Assembly: GCA_020747015.1 (NCBI GenBank)
Contig: JAGTJM010000011.1
Coordinates: 124,001 to 188,000, forward strand
DNA length: 64,000 bases
Origin: Pyrenochaeta sp. MPI-SDFR-AT-0127
Taxonomy: Eukaryota; Ascomycota; Dothideomycetes; Pleosporales; Cucurbitariaceae
Direction of reading: 5' to 3'
Below are positions 23,318 to 35,700 of this stretch, one piece after another. The translations under genes were made by a program, and so were the position numbers. Under the pieces are notes generated by a model. The model was given only the letters and a program-made list of their open reading frames with translations. It was not told the origin of the DNA and made no database searches. The stretch's first letter is position 1, and each line of letters starts with the position of its first letter.

Positions 23318-24166
23318 CTAGATCTTCTCAAAGCAAAAAGTCAATTGCCTCTGAAAAAACCGAAAGTCAGGCTCAGGAGGAATATCCTTTTTCTTCGTTG
23401 CAACCATGCCTTTAAAGACAGTGGAGCCCAGTTTTGCCACCTCCGCGTGCAACGATGGCTCGTAATTGCACTCAGTTAGCATGCTCTCAGCCACCGAATT
23501 CGGTCCAAACTCATCAACGATGATCTTGAACCTGCGCAATTGGTTGATGACAGGCTCGAAGATGCCGAGGTCTTTGAGATCCATGACCCACTCGACGCTG
23601 CCCAAATCTACAGCCGGCAGGTAAACGGTGATATCTTTGGTCTTGCCCGTGATGGCCATGAAACTAACAAGCTGCTGGGCATCTCTCACTTCTTCCTCGT
23701 AGAGTTTGCGACAAGTAATCTGGCCGGGCGGTGGCTCTGGGAACATAGACCAATGTCCAAGGCCGTCATGGTCCAGCCGAGGAGAGAGCAGAAAGTGAAG
23801 ATGCACCGTCTTCGCAAGGGCGGCCGAGAACAAGAGAGGAAAGATTCGCTTTGGAGGATGTAGTTGATAGTTGAGACACTCCCGATACTTACGCTGGGAG
23901 TCAAGCTTCAAACAGGTTTGACTCTTGCGGTAATACTGTTCCATCGCTTCGTAGAGCACCGCTTTGCTTGAGAGGAGCCATTTGGGCAGATTTTTATAAA
24001 CATAAGGTTTATTGCAAGGAGATACATTCACATCTCCTTCATAAATGCCCAGGAGAGCTAAACTGTGTGAGTTTTCCTCCTGCTTCAAGTATGGACTTAT
24101 GCACCACAGTGCATGGTATATCTGGTCTCGAACTTCGCGCGGAAAGTCCATGAATCCTGTCGGCAT
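23318..24166 (-). CDS. F-box-like fungal hypothetical protein
   Basis: An uninterrupted frame of 282 aa starts at MPTGFMDFPREVRDQIY. The segment FMDFPREVRDQIYHALWC resembles the short F-box-like start (LPxEIRDxIY) of a very large family of fungal hypothetical proteins. The rest is predicted to be alpha/beta without a motif I can name. A GTAAGT at about 23,892-23,887 lies inside the frame (Q-R-K-Y-R-E). A 44-bp intron ending CCAAAG would shift the frame, so I keep the unspliced reading; cDNA could change this. Upstream in-frame codons to 24,241 lack a better ATG. Proteins of this type are thought to be substrate adapters, but the role here is unknown. Confidence 0.6.
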   Translation of the reverse strand: MPTGFMDFPREVRDQIYHALWCISPYLKQEENSHSLALLGIYEGDVNVSPCNKPYVYKNLPKWLLSSKAVLYEAMEQYYRKSQTCLKLDSQRKYRECLNYQLHPPKRIFPLLFSAALAKTVHLHFLLSPRLDHDGLGHWSMFPEPPPGQITCRKLYEEEVRDAQQLVSFMAITGKTKDITVYLPAVDLGSVEWVMDLKDLGIFEPVINQLRRFKIIVDEFGPNSVAESMLTECNYEPSLHAEVAKLGSTVFKGMVATKKKDIPPEPDFRFFQRQLTFCFEKI

Positions 24167-25058
24167 CGTGAACAAGCACTGAGATGACCTTGGCGAGTTG
24201 AATATATGGTTAGATGCTGGGGTAAGAAAGACTCGAAGCAATTGCCTAGCAGGTCTCGAAAAGTTCGGTTCTGAGGACTTGGCCGAAGAATAGCAGATTG
24301 AAACTCGCAGTTGAATGGTCGGTGGAAGTGTAGTGTAGAGGTGACGGATACAAGTATGAGCAAGGGTTTTTGAGTGCGGGGGAGTCAGGACAGGTGGAGT
24401 TAGGATAGATGGGAGTCAGGATGGGACTCAAGCTCTGCAATAAACATAGCCCTGAAGCTCCCAATCTACCGAATCGAACTCCAGCCATGCTATGGGGAAG
24501 ATATCGATATCTTTCTGCCGTAACATTCACTCCGAAGGCCTAATGATGCGGAATGGCAAGTGAAAGGGATTTCATACTTGGCATGTTCGTACATAGATTT
24601 GATCCCGTGATGTGGCGGTATGTCGATGCTGCTTTACGGTATTGGAGAAGAAATGATGCCTGGAGGAGTTCATGACAAGCATCTGTGCCACAAAATGAGG
24701 CGTGGCGTTACCACTGGTTTATATGTACCTTTCAAACGCAGACATGATTGCCAACACATCACGGATCTCAGGAAATGCTTGCTGCTGCAGGCTGATTCCC
24801 CTACCCTAACAATCAGACGGGAGAGAGGAACAAGTGTACGCCTCGAACGTTGGAAAAGTGTATTTGAAGAAGAATGTTTGATTGTTGAGTATCCAGCAAA
24901 AGGCCAGGGTATTGATAATACTCGCCACTCCGCAGACAGCTTTCCCACACGTCATTCTCTTTCAACGTATACAGAAGTTCGTTAGAATATATGCAATCTC
25001 ATGATGCTCAAGTAAAAAAAAAACGCTATGCCACACGATGCTCCCAGACTCCAAAAAT
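24167..25058. other. Intergenic region, no gene seen
   Basis: I see no supported gene or RNA. Short frames on both strands lack motifs. The region carries the promoter of the F-box-like gene and the 3' side of the CAP gene. Confidence 0.4.
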
Positions 25059-25919
25059 TTACACAAAAGCAAGACCGCCACAGCTAACCAGGAGAGCAAT
25101 CCACAGCGCCCCGATACTCCCTCTCAACGCACTTGCAGCGCCGCACACAGCGCCTTGCGGACACGTTTCTGCATCCTTGGGAAGCTTGGCTTGCACGTTT
25201 TCCTGGAACGTGCCGATGACATTGCCGGCGGGACTGTACTCGCACACGACGTACCAGCCCGGTGCATCGCCCTCGCCATCAGGTTCGCCGGCGTTGCATT
25301 CTTTGCGCGAGCAGCCGACTTGGGACGTCGTTTTCCAGACGAGTTGGGTGAAGTGGCCTGTGCCTGGGCTGGACGGGAAATCATAAGTACATTTACGATT
25401 TGTGTAAGGGAGAGTGATAGAAGGGGAATGACGAACCTAAAGTCTCCGCCGCGGAAGTTGTATTCTTCCCGTTCTTCGCCCCAGGCTATCACGCTCGCCG
25501 AAGCATTTTCATATCCAGCAGCGAGATTCTCACCATACGGACCGCCCTGTGAAAATGTAATATCAGTAACTGATAAGTCGTCTCCACAAGTCTCTTAGAA
25601 ACAGCTATGGCCCCTGCATTACTATACTGTCACAAGCCCCATTCCCTTACCCAAAAAAAAAAAAACTTACGCTATGCCCAAACTTGCACTCCCCACTCCA
25701 CTCCCCCGCATAATCGGCCAACGTGTCGTTCCACACGAGCCGCGTCGCATTGTGCTGTTTGCGATATGTATTGGTGACATTGAGAATCGAGTCCCGGAAC
25801 GCAGTGTCCTGTGTGTATTCGACCGAGGGTTGGCGGACTTGCTGTGCGCACGTGGCAGGGCTGAAGCTGAAGATGGACAAGCAAAGTGAAACAAGCGTTG
25901 CTGAAGGGCCGAAGAGCAT
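25059..25919 (-). CDS. Secreted CAP/SCP (PR-1-like) protein, probably GPI-anchored
   Basis: Exons (minus strand) 25919-25671, 25546-25437 and 25368-25059 give 222 aa. Residues 1-25 (MLFGPSATLVSLCLSIFSFSPATCAQ) are a signal peptide. The CAP domain follows: ILNVTNTYRKQHNA, LVWNDTLADYAGEWSGECKFGHS, GGPYGENLAAGY, GTGHFTQLVWKTTSQVGCSRKEC and PGWYVVCEYSPAGNVIG. These match the canonical CAP signatures, with the cavity His and Glu in GHS, GENL and HFTQ. The C-terminus ends in a hydrophobic segment (SIGALWIALLVSCGGLAFV) after small residues, a likely GPI-anchor signal. Fungal CAP proteins such as yeast Pry1 bind and export sterols and fatty acids; that role is inferred from family. Intron 2 uses GTTCGT as donor, chosen because it rebuilds DFSPGTGHF. 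Confidence 0.88.
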
Positions 25920-27792
25920 CGTTGGAAAAAAAAAAGGGGAGAGGGGGGGTATCAAAAGTCGAAAATCATGAGAAAAATTGGTGAATAAAAAAAAAGAGGA
26001 AAACCAAATGCGAACCGCTTCCCAAAAAAAAACAATGGGGGAGAATGAAGATGCCTCGCGATTTTTCAAACTTCGGCACTTCAGGGCCAGTCTTGATGGG
26101 CGCGGCGTTTTATCCGTTTCACTCGGTGTTCGCTGTCGTGGCTGTGCACGTTTAGGACTTTTTGCTTGTTTGTATGTGTTTTCCGCCGCCGCCGCAAAGG
26201 ACCAAAAACAAAAAAAAACAAAGCCGCCGTCGCCGCAGCGTCCGAAATGTCCAAAGGATAAAAAAAAGTCCGTGTTTTTAATTATATTTTCTGCGGGCGA
26301 CGGTTTCTCTTCGGATCAGCGGAGGGCACACCAAGTTCCCAAGACTTTTTGAAATTGGAGTCAAGACAAAAAACGGGCTTTGTACGGGGCTTCCTGAAAA
26401 GTGGCACACACACAGAGAGAGAGAGGAGGGGGAAGAGGAGGGGGGGGGAGAGAGTAAAGAAGAAGTTGAGGGACAGAGCGAGAGAGATGCCCCGGTAATT
26501 TAGGGTTCTCACTGCAAAGTCAGAAGGCCCAGCAGCAAGCAGCCAAGGCGGACTGTCTGGCAGTCGGACAATGGCCATTGTAGCGCTTGCACGACAGGCT
26601 GCGGAGGCTTCTTGGGACAAGTACCGCACAGCGGCGCCAATGTGGGTGACGTAGCTGGCGGACTTGGCAGGAACGATTTGCGCGGAAACTCGGATTAACA
26701 AAATAAGGGTGCTCTGGGTAGTGGGGTTGAGATGAACTAACTTCAAGAGAGAAAGACTTTGACTTGGCATGTTGCAGAGAAGGTTTGTACCTGGGGTTGG
26801 GGTTGGGGGGTTTGGTATCTGTGTGTAGGGGGAAGATCATGTGTATTTGGCGCGTTGTGCTTAAAAACAGTGGAATAAAACAAAATTTCTTTGGCTAGTT
26901 GTACTGGGAAACGGTTCGCAAGAAAAACATAGAACTAAAAACAAACACAACAATCCTTTGACTGGACCATCGCTGACCTCCCATCATTACTCGTCTCATC
27001 GTCAGCCCTCCACGTCAACCCCGGGCATACATCATGTCTTCATGCCTCCTCAATCTCCGCGTCTTACCACAGACAATACAATACATCGCACCATCTGTTC
27101 CTCCGACCCGAGGAGAGGAGAAAAGGTCCATTCCACATACCAACATGCCCTAACCAAAAGAAATAGAATGTAACGAGCAAAACAACTCCAACGCCATGAA
27201 AACGCAAAGGGGGTAGTCCAGGGAGCCAAAAAAAAAAGCGACACAAAAAAAGATGTACGACGCTAATATGACAAATGGTATCTGAACTTTTCCTCTTTTA
27301 AGCCCAAAATGATTGCGCTTCCCAACACCGACAAGGCTTGCCAGAAACAAGAAGGCGACCGGCAGAAGCGAACGCTCGAGAGTGATCGGTCCTAGGAAAT
27401 GTGTCCGACTTGACGCCCTTGACACCTGCGGTGAGGGAACAATAGGGGTATTGATGTTGAGGAAGAAAAGACAAGACGCAAAAGCCGCAGACTGAAAAAA
27501 CCAATGAAAGCCAACCCTAGATGGAAGAAGAAGGTCAACACAAAATGTGGGAAGATGCCGCCGCCAGAGACGATGCAGCGCTGAGCGCAGAACAGAAAAC
27601 GAACGTCCATGATGCATAATGGCAGATGGAACAACGACATCGACGGAACAGTCGCAAAACAACCGCAACGCAGCTACCAATGGTTCACCGTCCTGTATCG
27701 CCTCAGAATGTGTACTTGGTTGGTTCGATCCTGCTCCACATCCAGCACTACAGTGTCATGTCAGCAACAGACTCTGAAAGAGCGCAGTGCTT
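25920..27792. other. Intergenic region with homopolymer and GA-rich tracts
   Basis: No gene is supported over 1.87 kb. The stretch contains many poly-A runs (for example 25,926-25,936 and 26,020-26,030) and a purine-rich block at about 26,405-26,455 with AC, GA and G runs. Frames on the minus strand between 26,282 and 27,680 lack motifs and are hydrophobic by base bias. Confidence 0.45.
26405..26455. repeat. Purine-rich low-complexity tract
   Basis: A short CA run is followed by repeated GA and then G-rich blocks of GAGGGGG type. It is low-complexity sequence in the upstream region of the CAP gene. Confidence 0.7.
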
Positions 27793-30325
27793 TCACTTCT
27801 TCGACTTCTTCACAGAATCTTTGCGGGCATTGTTGCCGCCAGCTGCCCACCGGAAGAAAGGCGATGGTGCAGACTTCTTGCGGTGGGTTCCTGATGAGCC
27901 GCTGCCGCTGCCGCTGGGCATGACGACAATGCCCGGTGATCCAGATGGATCACCGCCAACAATAGCGCCAAGAGGAGGTGGAGGAGGTGGAGGGGGCAAT
28001 CCACCCCCAACAACACCGGGTGGTGGAGGTGGAGGCGGAGGCAATTGCACGACGTGGTGCAGAGACTCACGCTTGATCCTATTCTTGTCCTTCTTGCCCT
28101 TGTTCTTGCCGAGGGGGAGATGGTGAGACATGAAAGCCGCCGCATCGGGTGGTGGAGGCAATTCTTTCGGTGGCTCTGGAGCTGGGGGAGGCTCGGGCAT
28201 CGGCCACATGTGCATGGTGACAGCCCAGTCGGGCTGGATCATAGTTTCCCAGACTTGAGGCAGGATAATCTCGCCATCAGGTCCAACAAGGTCGTAGTGT
28301 CCCTCATGGACGTGGGGTCCAATAACATCCACGTGGAGGAAAGCTTGTTTGATGAGTTCTTCCATGCCCTGTCGTCAAGTTAGCGTGTGGTCAGCGTTAC
28401 AAAAAAAAAGTCAAACATACCTTCCACGTCTTGCACAGATGCCACGGGAAGCTGAACTTGCGGCCGACAGCATCTTTGAATTTGATTGGTGCCTTGGGCG
28501 CGTCGGATGGCTTCAGCTTCGCAGCCTCTTCCTCTGCGGCCTTCTTTCCCTTCTCAAGCTCGTCCGCGGCGGCTTTGGCCTCTGCAAGCGCTTTTTCGTG
28601 TGCCTTCTTGGTCTCCTCTGCGTCGGCTGCAGCCTTCTTCTCGGCCTCTTCTCGCGCCTTTTGCGCTGCATCGAGAAGTAGCTTAGCTGACTCGGCTGCG
28701 GCCTTCTTTTCAGCGGCAATTTTGGCAGCTTCTGCGTCCGCTGCGGCCTTCTCAGCTGTACGAGCTGCATCTGCTGCTGCCTCTCTCTTGAGCTGTTCAT
28801 CCTTTTGTGCGAGAATGAGCTTCTCGAGCTTAGCGAGCTTGTCTTCGTCGCCCTTTTTCTTCGCTTCCTCCGCAGCCTTTGCGGCCTCCTCAGCGGCGGC
28901 TCTCTTGGCCTTGTCTTTCTCGATACGAGCTTCTTGCTGAGAGATGAGCAGGTTTTCAAGACGAGCAAACTTGGCCTCTTCTGCAGCTTTCCTCGCAGCC
29001 TCTGCAGCCTTCTCGTCCTCCTCAGCCTTGCCAAGAAGAAGCTTCTCAAGCTTTGAGAGCATGCCCTCTTCTTTTGGATCTGGCTGTGGCGGCGGTGGCG
29101 GTGGTGGTGGTAACTGTGCAGCCATCATGGCTTGCATGGTGGCTTGCTGCATTTGGAGTGATGGAGTCTGCGATGGCGGTGGTGGTGGTGGCGGCGGCGG
29201 CGGTGGATGATGCTCATGGTGCTCTTCCTCGTGATGCTGTGGCTTGGGAGTGGCTCTCTTCGAAGGAGGATGCTGCGGAGGAGGAGAGGGGTGTTGCGGG
29301 TGTCCATATGGGGGGTACATTGGCGGCATGCCATATGGGGGTGCACCATACGGTGGATAGTAGCCCATGGGCGAGAAGGGCATCATCTCCCCTTGTGGCG
29401 GCGGTGGCATGGAGTTGCGATGTCCTCGCCGACCATGACCCTGGCGGTGGTCGGGATACTCAGGAAAGTAGCCATTGGGGTCTCTTCCTGGCGGGGGCGG
29501 CTGCGTGAATGGGTTCTGTTCATTGGGCGCAAAGGGATTCTGAGCGTAGTATGGCTGGTGGCCGAACGGGACCAACTGGCCAGCCGGAGACTGTGCACTG
29601 CCTGGGTAGCCGTGGTAAGACATCATGCTAGGTGTATAGCCGTTCGCAGGGGGTTGTGGAATGTGACCCCAGCCCTGGCTGGGGTGGCCAGGCGGGCCGG
29701 GAGCTCGAGCAGACGGCGCGGCGTATGGGTAGTCGTCCTGGTCTTCTAGGCCATCCGCATGGACGGATTGGGGCCTTCGCCGTCGCGGCCGGTGTTCGCG
29801 CTCCAGGGTGGTTCGACTGCGGCTCCTATGGCGCGAGGGAGGGTCCGAGACGGGGACGGCGTGTCGAGAGGTTGCGCGACGGGCGGGCTTGGGTCGCGGT
29901 GGTGCGGCGGCGGGAGGGGGCACGGTGTGGTGCTTTACACGCGGGCGCGAAGCCGAGTCGGAGGGCTGGATCTCGTCAATGTAGTCTCCGAGCGAGTCCC
30001 AGTCGGCGTCGTCCTCTTCCTCGTCCTCGTCGTCCTCGTCGGATTCGTCAGTGTACTCTCCCTGGCTGCCCGAGGAGACCTGGACGCCAGACGAGTCTTC
30101 TTCGTCGCTGTAGTATTCGCCTGTGTTGTGGTTGACAGTGATTCCTTTCCTGAGTCTGATGGTGACGTTAGTGTCGCCCTTGACTTGGCGCGAGGGGGAA
30201 AGCGAAATGCTGGATGGGGCTGTAGAGCGGGCTGTGGAGCGGGTAGTGCGCGACGACGAAGAGACAGCGCGATGGGCAGGGCGGTGCGAAAGCGACCGCC
30301 GTGAAGACTGTGAGGAACGGGGCAT
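27793..30325 (-). CDS. Proline-rich, coiled-coil protein with fungal ubiquitin-like (ULD) domain
   Basis: Exons (minus strand) 30325-28421 and 28368-27793 give 826 aa; the 52-bp intron starts GTATGT and ends CGACAG. The N-terminus is Ser/Arg-rich, then strongly acidic (about 80-115). Next comes a long Pro/Gly/Tyr-rich stretch with two polyproline runs. An Ala/Lys/Glu-rich coiled coil spans about 425-605. A compact domain (about 614-694) begins IKFKDAVGRKFSFPWHLCKTWKGME and ends near MHMWPMPE, with FLHVDVIGPHVHEGHYDLVGPDGEIILPQVWE in between. This matches the ubiquitin-like domain typical of fungal proteins of unknown function. The C-terminal part has further polyproline and a basic end. A second in-frame ATG lies 12 codons upstream at 30,361. 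The layout suggests a scaffold protein, but no function is established. Confidence 0.85.
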
Positions 30326-31320
30326 GGCGCGACGATGAGGAAGGGCTATGACTAACGGCATGAGGCTGGCTGTGTGTGCGGACCGGTACTCGAGCCCGTT
30401 CTACCAGAGAATGGCCGAGTCCGGTGTCGTGAGTGAGAGGAGGGGAGAGTAGCAACGGGCGACTGCTGTCGAGGCCTGGCGGTGATGCGCCGGGACGGCT
30501 GACAGACGGACGGTGAGTGGTGGGTGGGGGGGCGCGAGGGTGGGTGGTTGCTGACCGGTCCAGCAACGGCGGGGCAGTGACAGCGACAGCTATCTCTGCG
30601 ACGGCTAGTGCTTGTTTACAAACAGACAGCTGCCTGCGACTAGCAAGCGGCTGCACGATTTGCTGCGGGGTGGGCGAACGCAGCGCGGGAGGAACCAGTA
30701 TATAAAAGCCGTCGAGTCCCAGGCGAGGAAAGGGGGGGCGGTGGGAGGGGAGGGGTTGCCTTGATGCCCAGAGGGTATACTGGCGTAGGGCTGAAAGCTG
30801 ATTCGACGAGGCGGCAGATGTCTCGACGAGATTCTGGCTGAAGCAGGCACTGGGCAGAGGCTAGTCCGTGGAGCCCTTGCGTCTCGAGGCTGGCGTGTGA
30901 GAGGACGCGGAGGATTTGACGAAAGTGTCGTCTAATTTCAGACCAGACCAGACGGGACGGGACGAGGAGGGTGAGGGAGGAGAGAAGCGAGCAGAGCGAG
31001 GCACCAGTGTGGATGAAGCAGTCCGGCCGGCTGGCAGTCTGGCAGTCTGTGCCCAGTGTAGCACGAGTGTCTGGGAACGATCTGGAGGGCGGCCCAATAC
31101 AGAATGCGTGCGATGGGGGGCTTGGATGATGTGCAGCAGTCAATGGCGGCGCTGCGGTCAAGGTTGGGGTGTGGCAGAACTGTCAGGTGGATGCCGACCC
31201 AGGGTCAAAGATGCTGGATGCGAAGCGGGGAATATGTCGCACACACAAGCGACGTCAGACTGGATGCTTGTTGCTTTTTGCGGGCGTTGCCGTGTGCTCA
31301 AGGGTAGGCAGTATATATGC

Positions 31321-31405
31321 AGGAGAGGTAGTAGTAGAGGTAGTAGGAGTAGGAGTAGTAGTAGGAGAAGTAGTAGTAGTAGTAGTTGTAGCAGCAGTGA
31401 TGATA
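31321..31405. repeat. Imperfect AGT/AGG trinucleotide microsatellite
   Basis: The tract consists of GTAGTA and AGGAGT units interspersed, about 85 bp, in a non-coding region. Confidence 0.85.
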
Positions 31406-31608
31406 ATATTCTGCGTGGAATGTGGGTGCTTCAGGGCCTCCGCCGAACTCTCCGAATCAGATAGCAATGCGTAGTATTCAATTGTGCTGATTCGAACATA
31501 GTCTAGCTGGACGAGCGGCTAGAATTGGGTGGGTATGCAAATGCAGAGAGACGCGAAGCCGGAGTGATGAAAAAAGTAGATGGATATGCAGGCAAACCGT
31601 GACGGGCA

Positions 31609-31638
31609 AGCAGCAGCAGCAGTAGCAGCAGCAGCAGT
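31609..31638. repeat. CAG trinucleotide microsatellite
   Basis: About ten CAG/TAG units occur in tandem with one CAG-to-TAG interruption; I see no gene around them. Confidence 0.85.
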
Positions 31639-32100
31639 AAAATCTTGGTAAGATGCAGGAAGCAAGTTTTCTAAGCTGCAAGAATATGCTGCCTAATTTC
31701 ACCCTCATATTTATTTGGATTTCCACCGACCTAAACCCTTCCCCCCAAGTGTTGGCTTGGGAGTCATAAACAACACATTATTCTTTCCCCCTCCCCCCCT
31801 GTTGTCCAAGTAGCTTGTTCCCACAATAGACGCCTTCTACTGTCGCAGCGGTGCGCCGTGCAGCCCAACGAGCCCAATTCAGGAATAGCAGGAACACGTG
31901 TAGCCCTACCTATCGCCTGAACTGCATCAGGGACAAACGCATTGTAGCATCGACTTTGCAACAAGCCCCCTTCGAAAGTGGTGCTGATGTACCTCTCCAT
32001 GGCCTGGCCCCCATTTCTGCACTCATCATCTCGCATTCCATGTGCCATTTGATCGCCCAGAGCAAGAAAACACTGCAATTGTTTACTACCCGTGTTTCCT

Positions 32101-32133
32101 CTTCCTCTCCCTCTCTCTCTCTCTCTCTCTCTC
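32101..32133. repeat. CT dinucleotide tract
   Basis: An almost perfect CT run lies in the intergenic region on the 3' side of the cation exchanger gene. Confidence 0.85.
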
Positions 32134-32778
32134 GTCAACTCCAATCTCCACTTGGAACTCTGACTGTCTGGCCGCAGCACAAAAGTCCTAGCCCGGCTAC
32201 GTGGTACCTTCTAATTGTCCCAGCCTGGACCCACTGTGGCCTCACTTTACCGCCTTTAGAGCCCAACCCTCACGACGCACATGCACGCTCGGAACCCACA
32301 GGCACAGAAAAAAAAAGAGGCTCGACGGGAGGCGCCATGCAGCCCAACGATGCTCGAGTGGGGACGCTGTCTGGCCGCCCGATGCAGCAATCGCCTGCCA
32401 CGTGTGGACCCAAGCTGCCACTACGCTCCAGCCCCGAGTCGTCGTGGTCGGATACCTGGCCAGCTTCCATGCAACTTGCTTTCTCCCTCTCCACTGGTTT
32501 ACGAGTGTGCCGTGCTCGCCTGTCTTAGCTGCATGGCCTCAAAGGTGGGTACTGGGTGCGCGTTGGGATCCATCACCGGTGAGCATGTACGTGGCTGCTG
32601 ACCCAATGCCTTCATCTCTACTTCTACATTGTGAAAAATGACCTGCGTGTCATGCACATTTGCAAGCGAGAATATACAAAAAGCCAATGCGTGAACGCCT
32701 CCAAAGCGTGCGTCCGGGTATACAGAAATACAAACATTGCAAATAACGTTGCGCACAAATCAAAAAAAATAAAAGAGT

Positions 32779-35700
32779 CTAAGTCACGTCGCTGCTATAT
32801 CCTAGTACTTCGACCAAGACGTTGGCAAAGGTACTGATGCACCACAGTGCTACCAAGCCCCACCCAATGACTTTATCCATCCTCCATCGTCTCATTGGCA
32901 CGGCAACTAGCAGTCCAGCCAGTGTGACAAGTAAAGTAGCCCCAGAGACGATCAGTGTCGTACTGACTGCAATATGATACGGTCTAAAGTGCATGGGCTT
33001 GTCTGGATGCTTCTCGTGGCGATGTTCGCCCTTTGTAATGGTCATATAACAACCACTCAGCCCAATTCCCAGCAGGATGTTAAGCATGGGTCCGCCAAAG
33101 CACGCTGACAGCGCCATGATTGGGAACCCAAGACGCGCAACCGTAATATCTGCGACCAGGTCACCAAGCGAGTTCCCAACGGCAAAAATGGTGAGACCGA
33201 GAATAGCGTCTGACATGTTGAGGACGACGCCGAGGGTACGCAGCACGCCGACCACTTCGTTGGCAATGGTACTGATCCAGGCAATGGCGACGGCAAAGCC
33301 GAGGAAGCAGAGCATCGACCGCCAGCGTGGCGCCCGGTTAGGAGTCGTCGTGATGAGGAGAAATGCAAGCATGCAGAGGGAGGCAAGCAGCGAGTACAAC
33401 GTCTGTCGGAGGAGAGCGCGCGGGTTTTCGGGTTCGAGATTGGCCCAGAGGATGAGCACAATGAAGAACGGTGCTGTGAAGATCTGGACAATCACGAGCC
33501 ATCTATTCCATTGCTTGGGCTCAGAGGCCGAAGGCATCACAGGAAGCTGCTCCGGTGATTGAGCAATATTGTCCTCGCTTGTAATGTAGACCTGGGGTGT
33601 TTGGCTTGCAGTCGTGCTGATGGATCCACCGTTTAGCCTGGCTGAGGGAACATTTGTGCCCTTCTTAGACATTGATAGGCTGGAGCCCTCAGGTGGTAGG
33701 ACAATCGATACACTACGAGCATGAGAATCCATGCTACCATTGATAGGTGTACGAGGCGGTGGAAGGCTAAAGTCTAGCGAAAGCTCAGCATGACCTCCTT
33801 CATCGTCGTCCTTCTGCGGTTCGACAACAGGAAGCGTTATCGTCAACAAGAATACAGGCAGACTAGCAACGACGCCCAAAATCTTATCAAACAAGCTTTT
33901 ATCCTGCCAATTCGTCAATGTCGGGAAGAGAGTCGATAGGAGAATATATGGTGAAGGCACAAGTTTGGATGGCCACCATGCTGGCGTCTTCGCCTGCCCC
34001 TCAAACTCGAACGGAGATCTTGGGTACACAGACTCAGGCGATGCACTGGGTGAGTGCGGTCGCAGGCTTGCCGGCCTCGAAGATGTCTGAGCCGACCAAG
34101 GATAGTCTGTATAGGCAGGAAATGGGATCGGAGGTGAGCTGGCCCTAGGAACTGCCACTTTCAGGCTTGGCGGCATAGGTCGCTCGCCAGGCTCCAACAC
34201 AGGGGAAGAAAAAGGACTCGGTGACGAGGTGCCTTGACGGACTGGTGTAACACCATGGCCGTCAGGGTCCGGGGGAGCCAGCCTGTTAGGCGATGGGTGT
34301 CGGATTTTCGGTGGAGCCGGACTGGTTGCTCGCGAGCTCTGCTGAGAACCCGGTGGAGACAACGAAAATGTGGGTGATGGAGGTACATAGTTGGGAGACA
34401 AGAGCCTGCTGCGCTCGTTGGGCGTCGCTGGCCCAAAAGTGATATCTGGTACGGCTTCGTGTAATGTACTCGGATGGAGCCGTACGCTATCAATATCATT
34501 CGTCGAGACAGCCCTCGCTCGATTTCCCATACTGTGCTGGATGTCTATATTTGGTCGGGTGAGATGTGGTGAAGCATCTGACGCAATCGATGCCACGTCA
34601 AATGGAGGGCGAGCAGCAGGGTCAGACGCAGTCGATATGTAGTCTTGTTGCTGAGCAGTCGTGTATGTCGGATCGTCCGAGTATCGTCTCAAGCTTATCG
34701 GCATCGATTGAATATTTCGGGACTTCTGCAATGAAGAAAGAACGGCCCTGAATTCTAGCGCACCCACCAAACTGGGACGAATAGGGGTGTGAGTGTTTCG
34801 TCGAGACCCCATCTTTGGCCTGCTCACTCGCATGTTGTTCGTCAACTCCCCCATCCAACGTTCACGCTCTTCTTCATTGTCATCTTCCTCCAAGGGATCT
34901 CCTCCACCAGCGCGTTCGAGAGCTGAGAAGTCATCAACGGAGATGCCCCGGCCAGGTGTTCTGCTGCCCGCTGTAGTCTCTTCGTCGTGGTACTCAGGGA
35001 TCTCTTCTTCATCGCCACCAGGCGTGATATAGTGGCTTCGCATTGCAGCTGCCTTCTGTCTCCTCGCTTTCCGTAGATTGAGCCACCAATGCCAAGCCAC
35101 CACAAATGCGACGTAGAAGAGATAGAATGCAACCATGGTGGCAGATTCCCAGAGGTGCAGGTTCCCATCCACAATGAATCCCATGCTAAATGCTGCGGCC
35201 ACGAGGAAGAATGTGACATCGCGGACAAAGCTCTTGCGCGCAACGTTGAACGGACGAATCAAGGCCATGGAGCCGGAAACCACTGCCGTGATGAAGCAGG
35301 CAGCACCAATGAGTTCACCAATGGCCAGACTCGCAGCATGCGTACGGAACGCTGCAAAGGTGGAAAAGACATCTGGACTGCCATTGCCAAGTGCAAGCAG
35401 AGTAACGCCAGCTAAGCTCTCGCTCATGCCCAACATGCGTGAAATAGTATTAAGGTTGACACAAAAGAAATCACTGGCGGCGATACCAATGGTGCTGAAC
35501 AACAGGCCTAACCAGAGGGCCATCATGATGAACGCGAGGGGCTTTGCGTGGGGTAGTCGGCAGTAGTAAAGCGTGAGGTAGGAGATCACGCCAGCTTCCT
35601 CGTCCGGGCAATTGGCAAGAACGAAGGCGCACTGGTCGGCGGCATGATGGACTAATCGACACTGCACATGGTTAGTAGCTGCTTTTGATCCCTATTGTGT

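Larger units (their letters stand above)
30362..32778. other. Intergenic region with microsatellites
   Basis: I find no supported gene in 2.4 kb. The left part is the promoter of the ULD gene. Short G-, GA- and CT-rich runs are frequent, and the separate microsatellites are listed. Minus-strand frames at 30,605-31,161 and 31,764-32,180 show no motif. Confidence 0.45.

Noticed and set aside
24450..24480. Possible tRNA B-box (GAGTTCGATTC on the minus strand)
   Set aside because: No matching A-box or acceptor/anticodon stems could be folded around it.
26282..26770. Minus-strand 162-codon frame before the CAP gene
   Set aside because: It is Leu/Ser/Phe-rich because it is opposite purine-rich low-complexity DNA; no signal peptide, motif or splice context.
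28431..28940. 169-codon plus-strand frame opposite the coiled-coil part of the ULD gene (Ala/Ser/Phe-rich)
   Set aside because: It is complementary to Ala/Glu/Lys codons of the coiled coil, which leave no stops on the other strand. No motif or start context is present.
31321..31405. Trinucleotide repeat block considered as a CRISPR-like or regulatory array
   Set aside because: Units are 3 bp without spacers; it is a plain microsatellite, and CRISPR arrays are not expected in a fungal nuclear genome.
31609..31638. CAG repeat as a possible polyglutamine coding tract
   Set aside because: No sustained open frame or gene structure surrounds it in any phase, so it is treated as a non-coding microsatellite.
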